The notes: generated by a model from the letters alone, not told the origin. 64,000 nt of DNA from Hymenopus coronatus (GCA_030762935.1 CM060881.1:102314501-102378500), one strand, 5' to 3'. Counted from the first letter of the stretch, positions 46,621 through 59,433 are shown. A program made the numbers and translations.

Positions 46621-47143
46621 TAGAGGGAGCTTCAAACAGACTTTGTAAGAACATGCCATAAACTAGGGCTAACATGAGGCTAATTTTATAAGATCACTGG
46701 TACTGCGCAGAATGAAAAATGTTCCGATAGGCCCGTTGGGACGGCTCAAGCTCTGCAACAGGTAGATGATGAAATAACCAGAAGTCCAGAAGTATGAATC
46801 ATGATGCAAGGGATACTTTAATTCATATGTGTAGAAAGTCAGAACCTTCTGTTGGCTATTCATAGAAACGTATCAGGCAAGCAATATTTCAAATCATGTC
46901 TGAAATGCTGGAGAAGATGTTTATCCAGCCTACGTCACTGGGAGCTATGTGTGAAATAAATTCTGAGTTAAAGGTTGATGAATTGTCTGCCGCTGTGTCT
47001 GCATTCACTGTATTGGCTTGAATCTAAACTATATTATTTTCAGAAATGTATCGAGACGTGTTATCGACGCATGACAATTATATTATGTATTTAGATCATA
47101 GATTTATTTGTTTAATTGTAAAGTTCGTATATCAATACAGTTT
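46621..47143. other. Unassigned sequence, no gene seen
   Basis: A 41-codon frame near 46897-47022 has no recognised motif. Nothing else supported. Confidence 0.35.
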
Positions 47144-47541
47144 ACTTTCGCTACCTCCTACATACTACACAGGAAGAGAAGGTATCGAATTCCACACAAA
47201 CATTCTATACAGATAATTTATTTCAAATACACGTTTTAGGGTCCCTGAATCTATAACAAGCAATTTCAGAAACAGATCCATGTTTGTGTGTGAACAGCAT
47301 AACTCAAAAACGAAACAAACTTGATATGGGAGCTCAGCGACACAAAGATTTTCAAGAAAAGCCTACCATCATACACTTAGAAAATTTGAATACATTTTTG
47401 TTTCATTAAAACTTGCTTAGTCATTTTGATTAAAATAAATTACATATATTTATATGACAGAAAACATACATCTTTAGTTTCTTGAAATTTATTTTGAAGT
47501 ATCTTCATTCTGAATGAATTTTACATAACTGGTAAATTAAT
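47144..47541 (+). repeat. R846 repeat copy, forward, truncated
   Basis: Starts ACTTTCGCTACC and follows the family order as far as the ATTTTACATAACTGGTAAA block, then stops; the 3' half is absent. Confidence 0.7.
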
Positions 47542-48619
47542 ACACCATTAGAGTTGCATTCTAATATCATTTCATGAATATAAAACCATGGGATGGCTTA
47601 GGTTTACTTTCTTATTGTTTAGTTATTTATTATCAGAATGTAAAGTCTTATAATGCTGGTATACTAACTGTAGGAATGAAACCATGCTAAGAATTTTTAC
47701 GGACGCAATAATCCATTGCCCTTGGTCAGGCTAGAATCCGCTAGCATATTACTCCGTGCTAGACCCTGGTTCCTAATGTTAGAAATATTTTATATTGTCT
47801 TTGAACCATTTTAGGGCTTTAATGAATTTAGTACACTATCAGGAATACGAATCTGTACACCAGGATTCTGGTTAAAATTAGAATCTTCTAGTGGTATATA
47901 CATTTGCGTGCATAAAAAGTGATACATTCACCTAGATTGTAATATTGTTATTGTAGTCATAAGGGTTCCATTTTCAATTAACCAAATTTTGACTCCTCCC
48001 AATAGGAGTCAATTCTCTGTATGTCTGGCCCGAAGTAAAACCAAGGATTGAATGAAGGAATCTATAGTTCTTTGACATCAAAGGTGGATCGCATGCGTTA
48101 TTATGAAGGAGATTTGCTAAACCAATTACACTATTATTCGGCATTTTAGAGGAAGTAGTGAAGGATTATTTGCACGTAGTTAAAACTAAACACAACTACA
48201 ATACTTAAACATACCTATGAGAGATTGTATCAATAACGTGGAGAGGAAGGGGGGAAGTTGTTGGTTTCATTGAGCGGGAATAAGCTAACCAATATTAAGA
48301 AAACGGAAGTGCAAATTTAATATATAAGCTATAAGTTATGTTAAACCTTAGTAGTTCAACGATATTTTAGAGGAGGTAAAGTACGTTGACAATCCGGCAA
48401 CCTGAATTAAGCTGGGGAAGAAGTCAGTCACGCTTGCAGAGGGTGGGGCCAGATCTGATAGTCCATTACATTATGAGCCACTTGTAATGCCCGGAATGTA
48501 CGAAATATAATTTAAGTCCGGCCAATTCGTTCCCAATCCAGCCCAGATGTGAGATGCTTCTTCCTCAATTTACTCTGTTATGGAAGACTTAATGAACCCA
48601 ATCGTCCTACGTAGTATAG
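47542..48619. other. Unassigned sequence, no gene seen
   Basis: An imperfect inverted pair CTAGAATCCGCTAGCA / CGTGCTAG around 47729-47763 is the only structure noticed. No conserved frame. Confidence 0.35.
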
Positions 48620-48890
48620 AATAAATATGAAGGTCTCTGATTCCCAAGTTGTGGGTTTAAACCCGGCAGAGAGTGGACTTTTTTGGCGCAAAAATCTTTA
48701 GCATAGATTTCTTGAAAGGGAAATCCGTTAGTCTCGTGTCGGAGATTCCGACATAAAAGAACCGCAAGCCTGTAAAGAGGTCTGTGAGCAAAACGGTCTT
48801 TCACGCCCAATATAACAACTTCCGAACCGGTTGCGCGGTGTTTTTCACTGGGCGAGCTACTATAAACAAGGTCACGCTGCTGATGCAACT
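48620..48890 (+). mobile_element. SINE with B-box-like promoter
   Basis: CAAGTTGTGGGTTTAAACCCGG contains a B-box-like GGGTTTAAACC; the A-box part is missing. The body (GTGGACTTTTTTGGCG, TAGCATAGATTTC, GTTTTTCACTGGGCG) is GC-richer than its surroundings, as usual for tRNA-derived SINEs. No second copy in the window. Confidence 0.5.
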
Positions 48891-49009
48891 TTATTCTGCT
48901 CTGGAAGCGCAGTATTGAACTGACAGTGATATGATGTAGTTCAAGTATTACATGATTTTGTCCTGTACTTAGTCACAAAATGTATTATAGTTCATCATAT
49001 GTTTTCTAC

Positions 49010-49935
49010 TGAACAGGTGTCAGCTCGACAAGTGAAAGTATGAGTTGCAGAAAGGTTTCCAACTAAAAATTCCAAGCCATACCACAATCTACGAACTTAA
49101 CATTTCAGACCACAGGAAGTATTGAGTCTAAGACATTTCAAAGATGGCGTACGGCTAGCAGAGGAGAAACATTCAACGACATCCGTCATCGTTTGTAGAA
49201 TTTCCTCCTAAAATCAGAACACGTAGCCATTTCTTATGCTTCTGTGCGAACGGGTATTAAATTACTGAACTTAAAACCATATAAAATAACTGCGGTACAT
49301 GCTCCTCAATTAGGTGATTCTATAATTCGGTGCACATTTTGTGAGTAGACTTTCAAAAGTGAACACAATGGCGAAATATAACCACATTTATATTTTTTAC
49401 AGATGAAGCTTGGTTTCACCTTCATGGATACGTGTGTACACAAAATAGTCTTTATTGGATTTCTGAGAAACCTAATATTGTTAATGAAGTACCCCTTCAT
49501 GAAAAACACATTTAGTGTATAGCGCGTGAAAATAATGTTGCCCCCCCTTTTTTAGAGAATTAACAGACATGGATTGTGATTTTGTCTTTTTTCAACAAGA
49601 CTCTGCAACAGCTCATGCGGCCAATATTTCGGTGAGAACAATTGAAAGTGTCTTTCAGACTGAATATTAGCAGAGATTTGTGGTATCCTTGGTCCCCCGA
49701 CCTAACCCCTGCAATTTATATCTCTGGGGTAAATTAAAGCATGAAATGTGGAAGACAAACCCACACATACTGGAAGAATTCAATTAAAATATCAGTCAGG
49801 AAATTGCCAGCATTTCTCAAGATGAATAACGGCAAGTGAAGGATAGTTTCCTAAAGAGGTGCCAAAAATGTGTGGACAACGACGGTTACCAATTTTTGTA
49901 TATTCTTTTATAAATTTGTAAGTAAAGCTCTTAAA
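49010..49935 (+). pseudogene. Mariner-like transposase pseudogene with internal deletion
   Basis: Segments in order: ISYASVRTGIKLLNLKPYKI (end of the helix-turn-helix region, about 49227), then FTDEAWFHLHGYV (first catalytic Asp, about 49400), FFQQDSATAHAANIS (second Asp, about 49590) and WGKLKHEMW plus CQKCVDN near the end. The block that should lie between the DEAW and QQDSATAH motifs is mostly deleted around 49510-49555, and several stops and shifts occur. A GHTH-N-terminal half is only faintly visible at 49020-49130. No inverted ends were located. Confidence 0.75.
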
Positions 49936-50104
49936 AGTAATTTTAAAAATACTTTATGCTTTCATCAGCGCCTTTCTATGATAGCTGCCAAAAGCACGAA
50001 GAAGACGTAAATACGCAAAACATTAGGTTTGTACTTTTTTGTCTCACTCGTTAGAATGGGACACTGAGAATCGCAGCAGTTAAAATCAGTTAAAGACAAC
50101 TTTT

Positions 50105-50390
50105 TATATTTATTTTAAACGCTCCAAGACCTAAAAATCAGAGCCTGGGATCAGATGCCTGTTCAAGAGCCAAAAAATTCTGATCTGAGAGAGTAGCCTG
50201 GGATGAGAGTGAAGAAGAGGAGATATGAAATGGCGGTGAAATGAATGGAAATATAGGTGATTAAGGGGAAGGTGGTGAAATGATTGTTGGTGAAAACTGG
50301 AAAACCTAGACTGGAGAACACCGAGACGAGTGATCGAACCTCTCTAGCGGTTACCACGTTATAAAATTACAGTCCACCGCCGACTCGCAA
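50105..50390 (-). mobile_element. SINE copy (family of 51379-51715)
   Basis: Minus orientation. Contains GATATGAAATGGCGGTGAAATGAATGG and TGGAAAACCTAGACTGGAGAACACC blocks matching the SINE family, and GAGGTTCGATCACTCG (B-box-like, minus strand at about 50345-50330). Confidence 0.6.
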
Positions 50391-50934
50391 GAAACCAACT
50401 TGAGCCTGACCCACGTACCACGTCGAGACTAGACCCGAATTCTTGCAATTTTTTTTCGACGTATAAGAATAATTTAAAATTTTACCACCGATGACGATAA
50501 TATATTTTCGGCTACAAAGTAATGGACTTTTAAGTTTATACTCATGCTAATGAAGACTTCGAAGAGATCTTCTGCACCACTGAAGATCACAAGCATACTT
50601 TCTGAGGAAATCTTTGGAAGATTAAGCTCCTTATGATCTGAAAAATCACAGTTCTGCAGGATTTAAACACGGAATGGTTCTAAGAAGCACCAATTCTTCA
50701 CCATAAACTGAACAAAAGTTTGTCACAACATCCAAGACAAATGTGTTTGAAGTAAATTCAAATATATACATTAGAGGAGAAAATGTTTAAAAGCAAGTAC
50801 CAGCCCTCTCAACAACATTGTTTATTGCTTTATTTTATTCGTATAATAACTATTTTAATATGTAGATAGGTGCGATCTGTGTTAACGAAATCAAGCTTTG
50901 CTATAACACCTTTGTTGCTATTTGTATATTTTAA

Positions 50935-51365
50935 GCCTTATCTCCTGAAAATATTCACCTATACTTGGAATATACCGTTTTCATAATATCTTCAAATTCT
51001 GGAACGCCCTGGAATGGCGCGCAGATACCTTGTCGTATTGTCCGAAGCTCCTCTATGTTTGGAAACGACACCATTCATCGTGAATTTTAGCTTTGGAAGC
51101 AGGACAAAATTTTACTGTGGTTAGGTCTGTAGAGTAAGGTGAATATGGCACAACGGAAATGTAATGTTTTGCAAGATGTCATGATGCAACATCCAAAGCT
51201 GATTCTCACAGCTCAGACCTCCACAGCTCGTACTAGGATTCCCGGGTAGATTTTCTTGTTTACCATTTGACAACGTGGTATAAATTCATGAACAATGACT
51301 TCTTCTTTACTAACCAAATTCACAGCCTTTCAAAGGTGTTCTATAACACTACTCATTTGAAATTG
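50935..51365 (-). pseudogene. Second, distinct mariner transposase remnant, C-terminal part
   Basis: On the minus strand: EEVIVHEFIPRCQMVNKKIY (family pattern ...HEF.P.GQTVN...Y), VVPYSPYSTDLTTVKFC (PYSPDLAPCDF type), PNIEELRTIRQGI and a final FSGDK in place of YFEGD. Stops and shifts throughout; N-terminal half absent. Different sequence from the mariners at 2030, 35514 and 49010. Confidence 0.65.
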
Positions 51366-51378
51366 GGAGAATGTAAAC

Positions 51379-51715
51379 TTGGCACGCCGTGGCTGAGTGG
51401 TTAGACTACTCACCTCCTACCTAGAAATCCGCATTTGGGATTTGTGGTGGTCTAAGCGGAATCTAGGCGGGTTTACTCCGACTTCTCCGGTTTCACATAT
51501 TGCTCCATAATCATCTTTCCTGTCATCCGCTTCACCGTAATTTCATATCATCTACTTCGCTTTTATACTAGGCATCGGGCTGATCACCCATCTTGGTTTC
51601 TCTCTGGTCCAGATCCTCTGCTCATCAATAGATCTCTGACCCCAGACGCTGGACTTGTAAGTCCTGGGATTGTGAATCCTACCTTGAAGTAGAATAAACA
51701 TAAAACGAAAGAAAT
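51379..51715 (+). mobile_element. tRNA-derived SINE, best copy of its family
   Basis: Head GGCACGCCGTGGCTGAGTGG with A box TGGCTGAGTGGTTAG, a weak B box about 40 bases on (ATTTGGGATTTG), then the body with GACTTCTCCGGTTTCAC, CATCTTTCCTGTCATC, TTTCATATCATCTAC and an end in AATAAACATAAAACGAAAG. Four diverged partners lie at 7111, 34830, 35110 and 50105. Confidence 0.7.
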
Positions 51716-52094
51716 AAAGACACAAGAGTGTAAACTTACAAAAAGAAATATTTAGGAAAGGGATAATGCTACGAATTTTTTTTCTAACATTCTTCTTTCT
51801 TTATAAGCTCTGCCTATACTTTACGACGTCCATATAGCTTTCAATATCTCCAAAAGTGTGTGGCTTAAATATTTAACTTGGTATTTGTCTCAAATTTTTA
51901 GATGTGCACAAGAGTAGTAGTGTTACTCATCTTTCTGAGGGAGTTTTAAAAAGTGTAAGGCCGGTAACATTCCAAAAATATCCTTTTGTTACCAAAAAGT
52001 TATATATTCACCATCTACCATAGGTAAGCAATAAATTAATTAAAACTAGTCACAGAGTTTGGAATTTTTAATGCAATACTGCCTTGGTTGACCA

Positions 52095-52412
52095 TTGGAA
52101 ATGGTGATGAGAGAAGTGATAAGTGTGTTTTATCTTCACGGTGCCCTAACGGCTGCGTTGAGCTTCGGTATTAAAAACCGACATTCGCAAGAATTATGGC
52201 ACTGCAAGAATATACCATCCATATTTCAATATCGAAAGGAAACTGCTGCTAGCGCTTTATTTATAGCTTCTCCTCGCGATGAAAATATGGCTTCTCCACA
52301 GCTGTGTCCACCGCACCAGGATAAAATCGAAGTCCAGGGTATTGCAGAGGGCGCCTCGCGTTCTACAATAGAATATAGAAATGTCAAGATCCTAAACCTC
52401 TATGTGCATTAA
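52095..52412 (+). other. 105-codon open frame of unknown nature
   Basis: The frame is unusually long and GC-balanced for this region (ALTAALSFGIKNRHSQELWH, SIFQYRKETAASALFIASPR). I recognise no domain, see no intron or promoter context and cannot tell chance from an old exon or transposon gene. Confidence 0.25.
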
Positions 52413-52630
52413 ATCTGAGTTGGGCGTATTTGCGGGAACTATAAACATATGAGATGTACATTGAGTAGACTTTGTGAATGCTGAAACAGAGTTGCCCATT
52501 TGCATTATGTCAGGAATGGGGAACAGGGGCGAAAGGAATGCCATCGAGCATTTAGCCTTTCCATTAAATGCATTACCAAACGTGAACCATCTCTCTTTTC
52601 CGGCTCAGTTTGTTCACTTATACAAAATAA

Positions 52631-52670
<40 letters not shown>

Positions 52671-53107
52671 GTAATAATATTATTATTATATACAACTCTT
52701 AAAGCAAAGTAGAATGTTTACAAGGGTTTACGACAGTATATTAAATTATCATCACTTCAAACAGAGTTATGTAATTCATTAAGTTAAGGCTTTAATTTTT
52801 AAAACTAACTTATATTTACTTATTTTAATTCACACATTTTAAAATATTAAAACATTTAATAGCAGGTTATAAGTTATAATTTCTTACTGTCTATTTTTAA
52901 AAACATATAGATTTTAAATGATTCATTATCATTAACTATTAATTTAATCTATAATTAATTTCAACTTAATTTATCCCCATTTTAAGTGAATTTATTTACT
53001 TCATCATTATTTCTATTAATTTGTTATTTTATTTATCTTTATTTATATTTGAATTTTTCGTGTTTTATTTTATATTTTTTCAAACTCTGTATGTCGAAAT
53101 TAAAATA
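52413..53107. other. AT-rich spacer with an (AAT)n array
   Basis: AAT array with one GT interruption at 52630-52690, possibly the tail of a short retroposon covering about 52500-52630. The rest (52740-53100) is extremely AT-rich, no gene seen. Confidence 0.5.
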
Positions 53108-53267
53108 CAGGGTTACTACAAAGAAATAGACAAATTCAACTGCCTGTAAAACAAAAACTATTAGAGATAGCAACCTAATTATTTTGGAGGTATGTTGAGA
53201 AACTTTCAACGTTTCGTTTGTTACTATTCGTTACGCTGTAGTGTTTTGTTTGTTGTTGCAGAAGCTG

Positions 53268-53488
53268 AAATGGCGGAAAATCCTGTGGAAAGGGTATATT
53301 GCGTGTTGGAATTTGCTAGAACGCAATCAGCAACTGTTGTCCAACGACATTTTAGAACACGTTATCACAAAAATGAAATGATGCGCTCACAAGAACCAGC
53401 ATCGTCTTCATCATGTCGCAACATGTCGATGCAAAAGTCACGCCGTATGACCTTTATCTTCTTCACTCAGAAACTGCAACATCTGTAA
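53268..53488 (+). pseudogene. Mariner-like transposase N-terminus, left arm
   Basis: ATG at about 53270 begins MAENPVERVYCVLEFARTQS, followed by VVQRHFRTRYHKN, then unrelated sequence after about residue 45. This is the helix-turn-helix start of a transposase; the rest is replaced by the inverted half. Confidence 0.75.
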
Positions 53489-53815
53489 TCTGTAACGCAT
53501 CATGTGCAGTCACTTCCGCAAGATTTTCCATACAGTTTGCTGTGGAATTTGTAATTGCATGCTGTGGGCTTCTTATGTAGGCAGAACGAACACGTTCAAC
53601 GTTTTCTTCCGAAACTCTTGGTTTTCCCGAGCTCTTCGCTTTGCACAAACATCCCGCTGTCTCGAATTTTCTATACCAGTCGTAGATTGACTGTCTAGTC
53701 GGTGGCGTTTTGTGGTAACGTGTTCTAAAAGGTCGTTGGACAGCAGTTGCTGATTGCGTTCTAGCAAATTCCAACACGCAATATGCCTTTTCCACAGGAT
53801 TTTCCGCCATTTCAG
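53463..53815 (-). pseudogene. Mariner-like transposase N-terminal domain, right arm
   Basis: Minus-strand frame from MAENPVEKAYCVLEFART through FRTRYHKTPPTRQSIYDWYR and KSSGKPRVSEENVERVR. This is a complete DNA-binding helix-turn-helix region with the GKPR linker motif, as in DUF4817-type mariner-like transposases. The catalytic domain is absent. Confidence 0.8.
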
Positions 53816-53973
53816 CTTCTGCAAGAACAAACAAAACACTACAGCGTTACCAATAGTAACAAATGAAACTTTGAGAGTTTCTCAACATAACTCCAAAATA
53901 ATTAGGTTGCTATCTCTAATAGTTTTTGTTTTACAGGCAGTTGAATTTGTCTATTTCTTTTGTAGTAGCCCTG

Positions 53974-56059
53974 TAGAACTACAGAATTATATATATAAAA
54001 ACCTTTTAAAAATTCAATATAAATATTTATATTAGAATCCAGTATAAATATTTGGTACCAATTAAATCTGATGAAATATTTATAACACTAAGTTTCCTAT
54101 CCAATACATTTCTTAAAACTTTGTCAAACTTATACACGTCTTTATTAGAATTGGCATTCGGCGTTCAATTCCCAAAACCGATCTCTCTTATTCTGTGTAT
54201 TTTTTCAGGGGTTTCCCCTGTCACTAGACAAATGTTGGGGAGGTTCTCCATTTCATCCAATAATCTGTTTCTGTCGGACTTCTATGGTTATAAATGCACT
54301 TTAAAGCTTTAGGCGGCAATTTGGTGTTAGAGGCATCTGAAGGATCCAAGGTGTTCAGTTAGAACTGAGACGTGGACTTCTAGCGTTCCTCGCGTCGAGA
54401 TGAAAAATTGCGTGAACCATTTGGATCCTACACGGTGGCTCTTGCTCAGCGGTCCGGTTTCAGCCGTCGATGTTACCCTTATCATAATTTCTTGGGTTCT
54501 GACGCATAATAATGGCTGCAGTGTGGAATGAAAGACACTAAGTTGAGTTTGAAGGGGTGCAGTGGCGAAAATGCGTAGAAAAAACCAATATATGCAGTTT
54601 ACCTTTTAAAATCTATTTATATTATCAACATGTAAATTAATTGCTGTAACTGGTTTTAAATACATGAAATATATCACCGAAAACAGATAAAAGGTGAATA
54701 ATTTTCTTTCAAAAATAAAAAAAAAAATAAAAACAGCTTTATATATAAATTGACACAAGAATAATTAGTGTTGCAAAAGCATATATATCGCAGTTTTGCT
54801 ATAAACTGATGTGCAAAATTGCTTAGGTGAGGATTCTATCTGTGCAGCCTTTTTACTTTGTTGTGTCTAAAGCTTGGGTTCCAAAGCGCACACAATTACG
54901 AACACACAGAGCAATCATATAAAGAGAGGTTAGTGGAGAAGGGTTTGTAGCGTAAACATGCACGCTTGAAGTATAGTTGCTTCCAAAAGTAGCTAATTAT
55001 ATATATATATATATATATATACGTGTATATATTGAAATTATATATATCGTTCTAACCTATAAATTAACACAATAAAACAGTTATTTTGTACTTTCTACTT
55101 TTAAAAATAAAAGTATATAAATTCATACTTCAAATTTAGGATAATAATATACAGAACTTTAAAAAGACAGTGAATATAAATCAACCAACCTCATTCAGAG
55201 TTCATTGCAGTAAATAACAGGATACATCTTTAGCATATCAAAGGAAAAGGCTCTCTGACTGTCACTAAAAATACGCTTGAATTATCAACAAGTATATTCA
55301 ATATCGAGCACCTACTCTTTCGTGTTTTTCAATCTGCGTTCTCTTCCAGTGTTCACTGGTTTAGTTGAACGAGGCCAGGCAGTGAGCAATGCTAGGTAGT
55401 GCAACACGTTTTGAAACGGGCTGTAGATATCACACCTACGCCATCAAATCATAGTTATATTTTGTATGCACAAATGTCAATCCAGCAATTTTATGACCCC
55501 CGGACCCAGCTCTGGTTATAACATGATGCCGCCATTGACACAAGGAGAGTTGCATTGGATGACAGACTGGTTCTCGGTAACAAATAACACAGGAGTCGTG
55601 ATCAGTTAACTGCCAGATATTCCATGATGGAAGGAGTCAAAACCATGATTTAAGAGGTAGAACACATTGAGGAAGTTTTCGCCATTTCTGCATTATATAG
55701 GTACGTGCTTCAAAATGATATATCCACATGTACCTATTTTGTATAAGTATTTTCCCGAAACATCAGGGTTGCTTTGGCTACTGGTGATATGAAATTGACC
55801 TGATCTTCAATTGTTTGGCTGGCCTCTGGCTTACACGGGAATACAGCAGTCTAGTTAAGTAACATGTATTCCAGACCACGGCCATGTGCGTCTCTCGAAA
55901 TAGCCTTCTTCTGAACGTATATAGTTGTTCTCAATTCGTATCTTTAAGGTCTGATCAATTTCATTGTTTTTCTTTGGTATTAATTTTCTAGATCGTTTAA
56001 GCTTTAATGGAAAACGAGCGGAGAACAAGGAAAGTAGGTGACTAAAATAATACAAAAAA
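53974..56059. other. 2-kb region without a recognised gene
   Basis: Contains an (AT)n array at 54999-55021 with ATATATCG flanks and an A-rich run near 54715-54735. The frame at 54052-54312 (plus) has no motif. 55320-55600 is GC-richer and may be an unrecognised SINE. Confidence 0.35.
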
Positions 56060-56805
56060 GCTTATATATTACACATTACTTTCTCTAGCTGCTCTACAAA
56101 CTTCTGCTTACAAAACATTATTCTTCTTTCCACACAACTAATCGAGACAAATACTTGCTTCTTATTATTTAGAATGCAAATTGCTTCTTTGCTTCACCAG
56201 GAGTAGAACAAAAGACAAATGGAACCCTTCCTGTCTAAGAAAAGTGTAAGAACTTTACAACTTAAACTGATAAAAAGGAATATCTCAGAAACGGTTACCT
56301 CCACAACAAAAACGCAAATGATATAAATTCTCTATTTTGTCGAGATCTACATGTTGAGTGTAGTACGTTTTTGTCTATCTCATACGATGTAGCAGTTAAG
56401 CAAAATTCGACAAAATTCATCCAGAATAAATGTGCATTGCATAATGTAAGATATACATTTTATTTGGGATAAAATTTCTTTGATATACGGCATTTTAATC
56501 AAAATCGTTAGAGCCATTTTTTATAAAGTAATTTTCTAAATTTTTTCCATGTAAACTATAGTTTGTGGAGGGATGAATTTTCTTGAAAATCTTCGTGAAG
56601 CATTCTTGGAAGATACCAAACCTAAATACCAAAGGTATTACACGGTATTTTCGTTATTTGCTATTCTGTTAAGACACACACGGCGTTTTTCTAAAAATGT
56701 TTTTTTCGGACTCGGGGGAGCCCAAAATATATATTTCCAGCGAAATCTCCACATCGAATTTTTGGGTCGAATGCAATACCTTCCCTATCCCTATGTAAAG
56801 AAAGT
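56060..56805 (-). repeat. R846 repeat copy, reverse, diverged
   Basis: A runs flank both ends (56054-56059, 56806-56810). Starts GCTTATATATTACACATTACTTTCTCTAG and passes the CAAAATCGTTAGAGCCATTTTT block; CA tract almost absent. Ends TAAAGAAAGT. Confidence 0.75.
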
Positions 56806-57154
56806 AAAAATAATATTTGTTGATAAAAATACTAATTTCTCTTACTTATACCAGTTAATCTCACAAAATACTATATGCTAGTGTCTATTACATATACGAT
56901 ATAAATGTTTGTTCACGGAAAAAAACAATTTTTATCTTGAGGTAATGTGTTTTCTTTTTCCTAGAACTTTACGTTCCCTATTTGCAGAAATTACTAAGCA
57001 TATAACTTTTAAATTTAGCATCAAGAATCACAGAAATATGTTCTTTAACTTAACTAGGGAACTCTTGCAATTTAATTTTAATTTCCAGCAAAAATTATAA
57101 ATCGTGAAAAAATATACTTTGACAAAAAAAAATGCATATTTAATGCGTTAAGTG
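56806..57154. other. AT-rich spacer, no gene seen
   Basis: A short frame at 56909-57100 has no recognisable motif. Confidence 0.35.
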
Positions 57155-57345
57155 CAACTGACTCGTATGTTTCCCGGTCCTGCTGGCATGCTGTCATAGT
57201 ACATCAATGGTTAGAGCAAGCGGATAGTAACCGGGAGATCCCTGATTCAAATCCCGGCTATGACATTTAATTTTTCAGTCTAACTCTACCTATCCAACTC
57301 CTATTCTACACACCGCTTGTGTGAAGAAAAAAAAAATAAATTAAA
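57155..57345 (+). mobile_element. tRNA-derived SINE
   Basis: CAACTGACTCG start, A-box region ATCAATGGTTAGAGCAAG, B box GATTCAAATCCCGG, then a body TATCCAACTCCTATTCTACACA and an A-rich tail at 57328-57340. Shares head and tail blocks with 15053-15350 and the head with 14950-15045. Confidence 0.7.
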
Positions 57346-58309
57346 TGCAAACATTATGTTTACATATTCAAAAAAAAACTTTATTTACGATTGACTAAGG
57401 TACTTTTATTAGAGAAAAAGGAACATAGATATAGTTGTTGTTTGAGAAAAATAAACTTAAAGCAGTGCCGTGTTAAGCTATTAAATAACCATTAAGGGTC
57501 GTAAATAACATAATCTTGTTTAGCTATAATTGTTCAACTTTTTTAATAGAAATGATTTTTTGACACTTTAGTCGCCTTCCACCTCGCGCTCTCTGGGAAA
57601 ATAAACAATATCAATTTTGTGTGCCATATTTACTTGCAGGTACTAAACAATTTGAAAGCATGCTACTCTTAATAAATAAATAATTATTCCACAAACGAAG
57701 TAAATATTGTGGTAAAGTTAGTCATTGCAATGTCGTCAACTAGCACCATAAATATTTGCACTTATACCCCTAATATCCTTTATATTTAAGGGTAGATATC
57801 TGAAGGGTGTAACATATTATTTTGTTAGTATATTTTTTGGTGACTTGGGTATGTAAAAGAGAAATATTCAAAATTTTACTATGCTAAATCCCTAAATGTG
57901 TAAATAATAAATACTGTAGATTTTACATGGAGATAAAACTCAATATAGCAACTAAGAAACTTGCCTCAAGCTAAATTTTGTAATGCTAACCAATTAGTTG
58001 CAAGGTGTTCCTTAAAATATATTAATAATTAGCTTTTAATTACACAAATTCCATCAGAAGCACAAGTTCTTGTAAGAAAGCTAACTTTGTTAACACAATG
58101 TTTTTTTATAGAGATCCTTTTTATTGGTGGCCACTGTACAACATCCAATAAGATGCATATAAGATAGTTGATAGAACTGTACCTGTATTAGTATATTGCA
58201 ATCCAAGTGTGGGTAAGTACTTCCTTGGATGATGAAGTAAAATTTGAAAATATGAGACGAAGTACGGCATTTTCTACTTGTGAGATGCTCCAATGTCCTT
58301 AGTGTATGA
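57346..58309. other. AT-rich region, no gene seen
   Basis: No recognised frame, repeat or RNA structure. Confidence 0.4.
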
Positions 58310-59270
58310 CTGCGTAGTTATATACCTATCTACCTGCCTTGTTACCTATCGACTTGCTCAGCTATTTACCTGCCTAGTTATCTTCCTACCTGACTAGCCC
58401 AATACCGATCTACATAGCTACCTACATGTGTAACTATCTACCGATCTACATAGCTACCTACCTGTGTAACTATCTACCGATCTACATAACTACCTACCTG
58501 TCTAGCTATCTACCGATCTGCATAGCTACCTACCTGTATACCAATCTACATAGCTACCTACCTGTCTAGCTATCTACCGATCTACATAGCTACCTACCTG
58601 TATACCGATCTACATAGCTACCTACCTGTCTAGTTATCTACCGACCTCATAACTACCTACCTGTCTAGTTATCTACCGACCTCATAACTACCTACCTGTC
58701 TGTCTACCGATCTACATAGCTACTTACCTCTCTAGCTATCTATCAATCTACATAGCATAGCTACCTACCTATCTACCGATCTACATAGCTACCTACCTGT
58801 CTAACTGTCTATCGATCTACGAAGCTACCTATTTGTCTATCTACCAATCTACATAGCTATCTATCGACCTACATAACTATATAGATATTTAATTATCTAG
58901 CTATCTACCGATCTACAAAGCTACCTACCTGTCTAGCTAAGTACCGATTTATATAGCTACCTAGCCAGCTACCGTCGTGTCTAGCTACCAAACTACCTAC
59001 CCTCTAAGTTACTACCGACCTACCCAGTGTTGCTACCTACGAACCTACCTAGCCACCTACCTATACCTAGCTGACTGCCTATCTACACGTAGCTATCGAC
59101 CGGTATAGCCACATCCAATCTACACCTAGCTGCATACCTATCCAGCTACCTACATACCTACCCTCATATCCACCTAGCTCCCTACATAGATTGGAACCTA
59201 ATTATCTTCCTATCTATCTACTTAGCCAATTACCTACTTAGCCACCTTGCTATCTACGTACCTAATCACC
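58310..59270. repeat. Degenerate CTAN minisatellite
   Basis: Nearly 1 kb built from tetramers of the form CTAC, CTAT, CTAG, CTGT and ATAG. From about 58430 to 58930 a higher-order unit of about 36 bp recurs (CTACCTACCTGTCTAG then CTATCTACCGATCTACATAG), with deletions giving 25- to 32-bp variants. Order decays toward 59270. It has no open frame of interest. Confidence 0.9.
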
Positions 59271-59433
59271 AACACACAACATAGAAGCAGTAAAGAAAGT
59301 AAATATGCGGGTCACGAATTCGTACCTCAGCTGTCACGAAAGCTGTTTTAATGGTAGCTATTCACCTTCATTCTGTTTTCAATGCTTTTCATTCTAAAGC
59401 CAGTAACTTATTGAAACAACACGAACTCGCCGT

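Larger units (their letters stand above)
53108..53973. mobile_element. Fold-back derivative of a mariner-like element
   Basis: 866 bp flanked by TA (53106-53107, 53974-53975), ends CAGGGTTACTAC and its near complement GTAGTAGCCCTG. The outer arms, about 53108-53372 and 53710-53973, are near-perfect reverse complements over about 265 bp. Both contain the same element 5' region and the start of its transposase gene (MAENPVE), so two element 5' ends face each other. The central part keeps only the N-terminal domain. Confidence 0.9.

Noticed and set aside
58310..59270. CRISPR-like array
   Set aside because: Units are contiguous degenerate tetramers without unique spacers, in a eukaryotic context.
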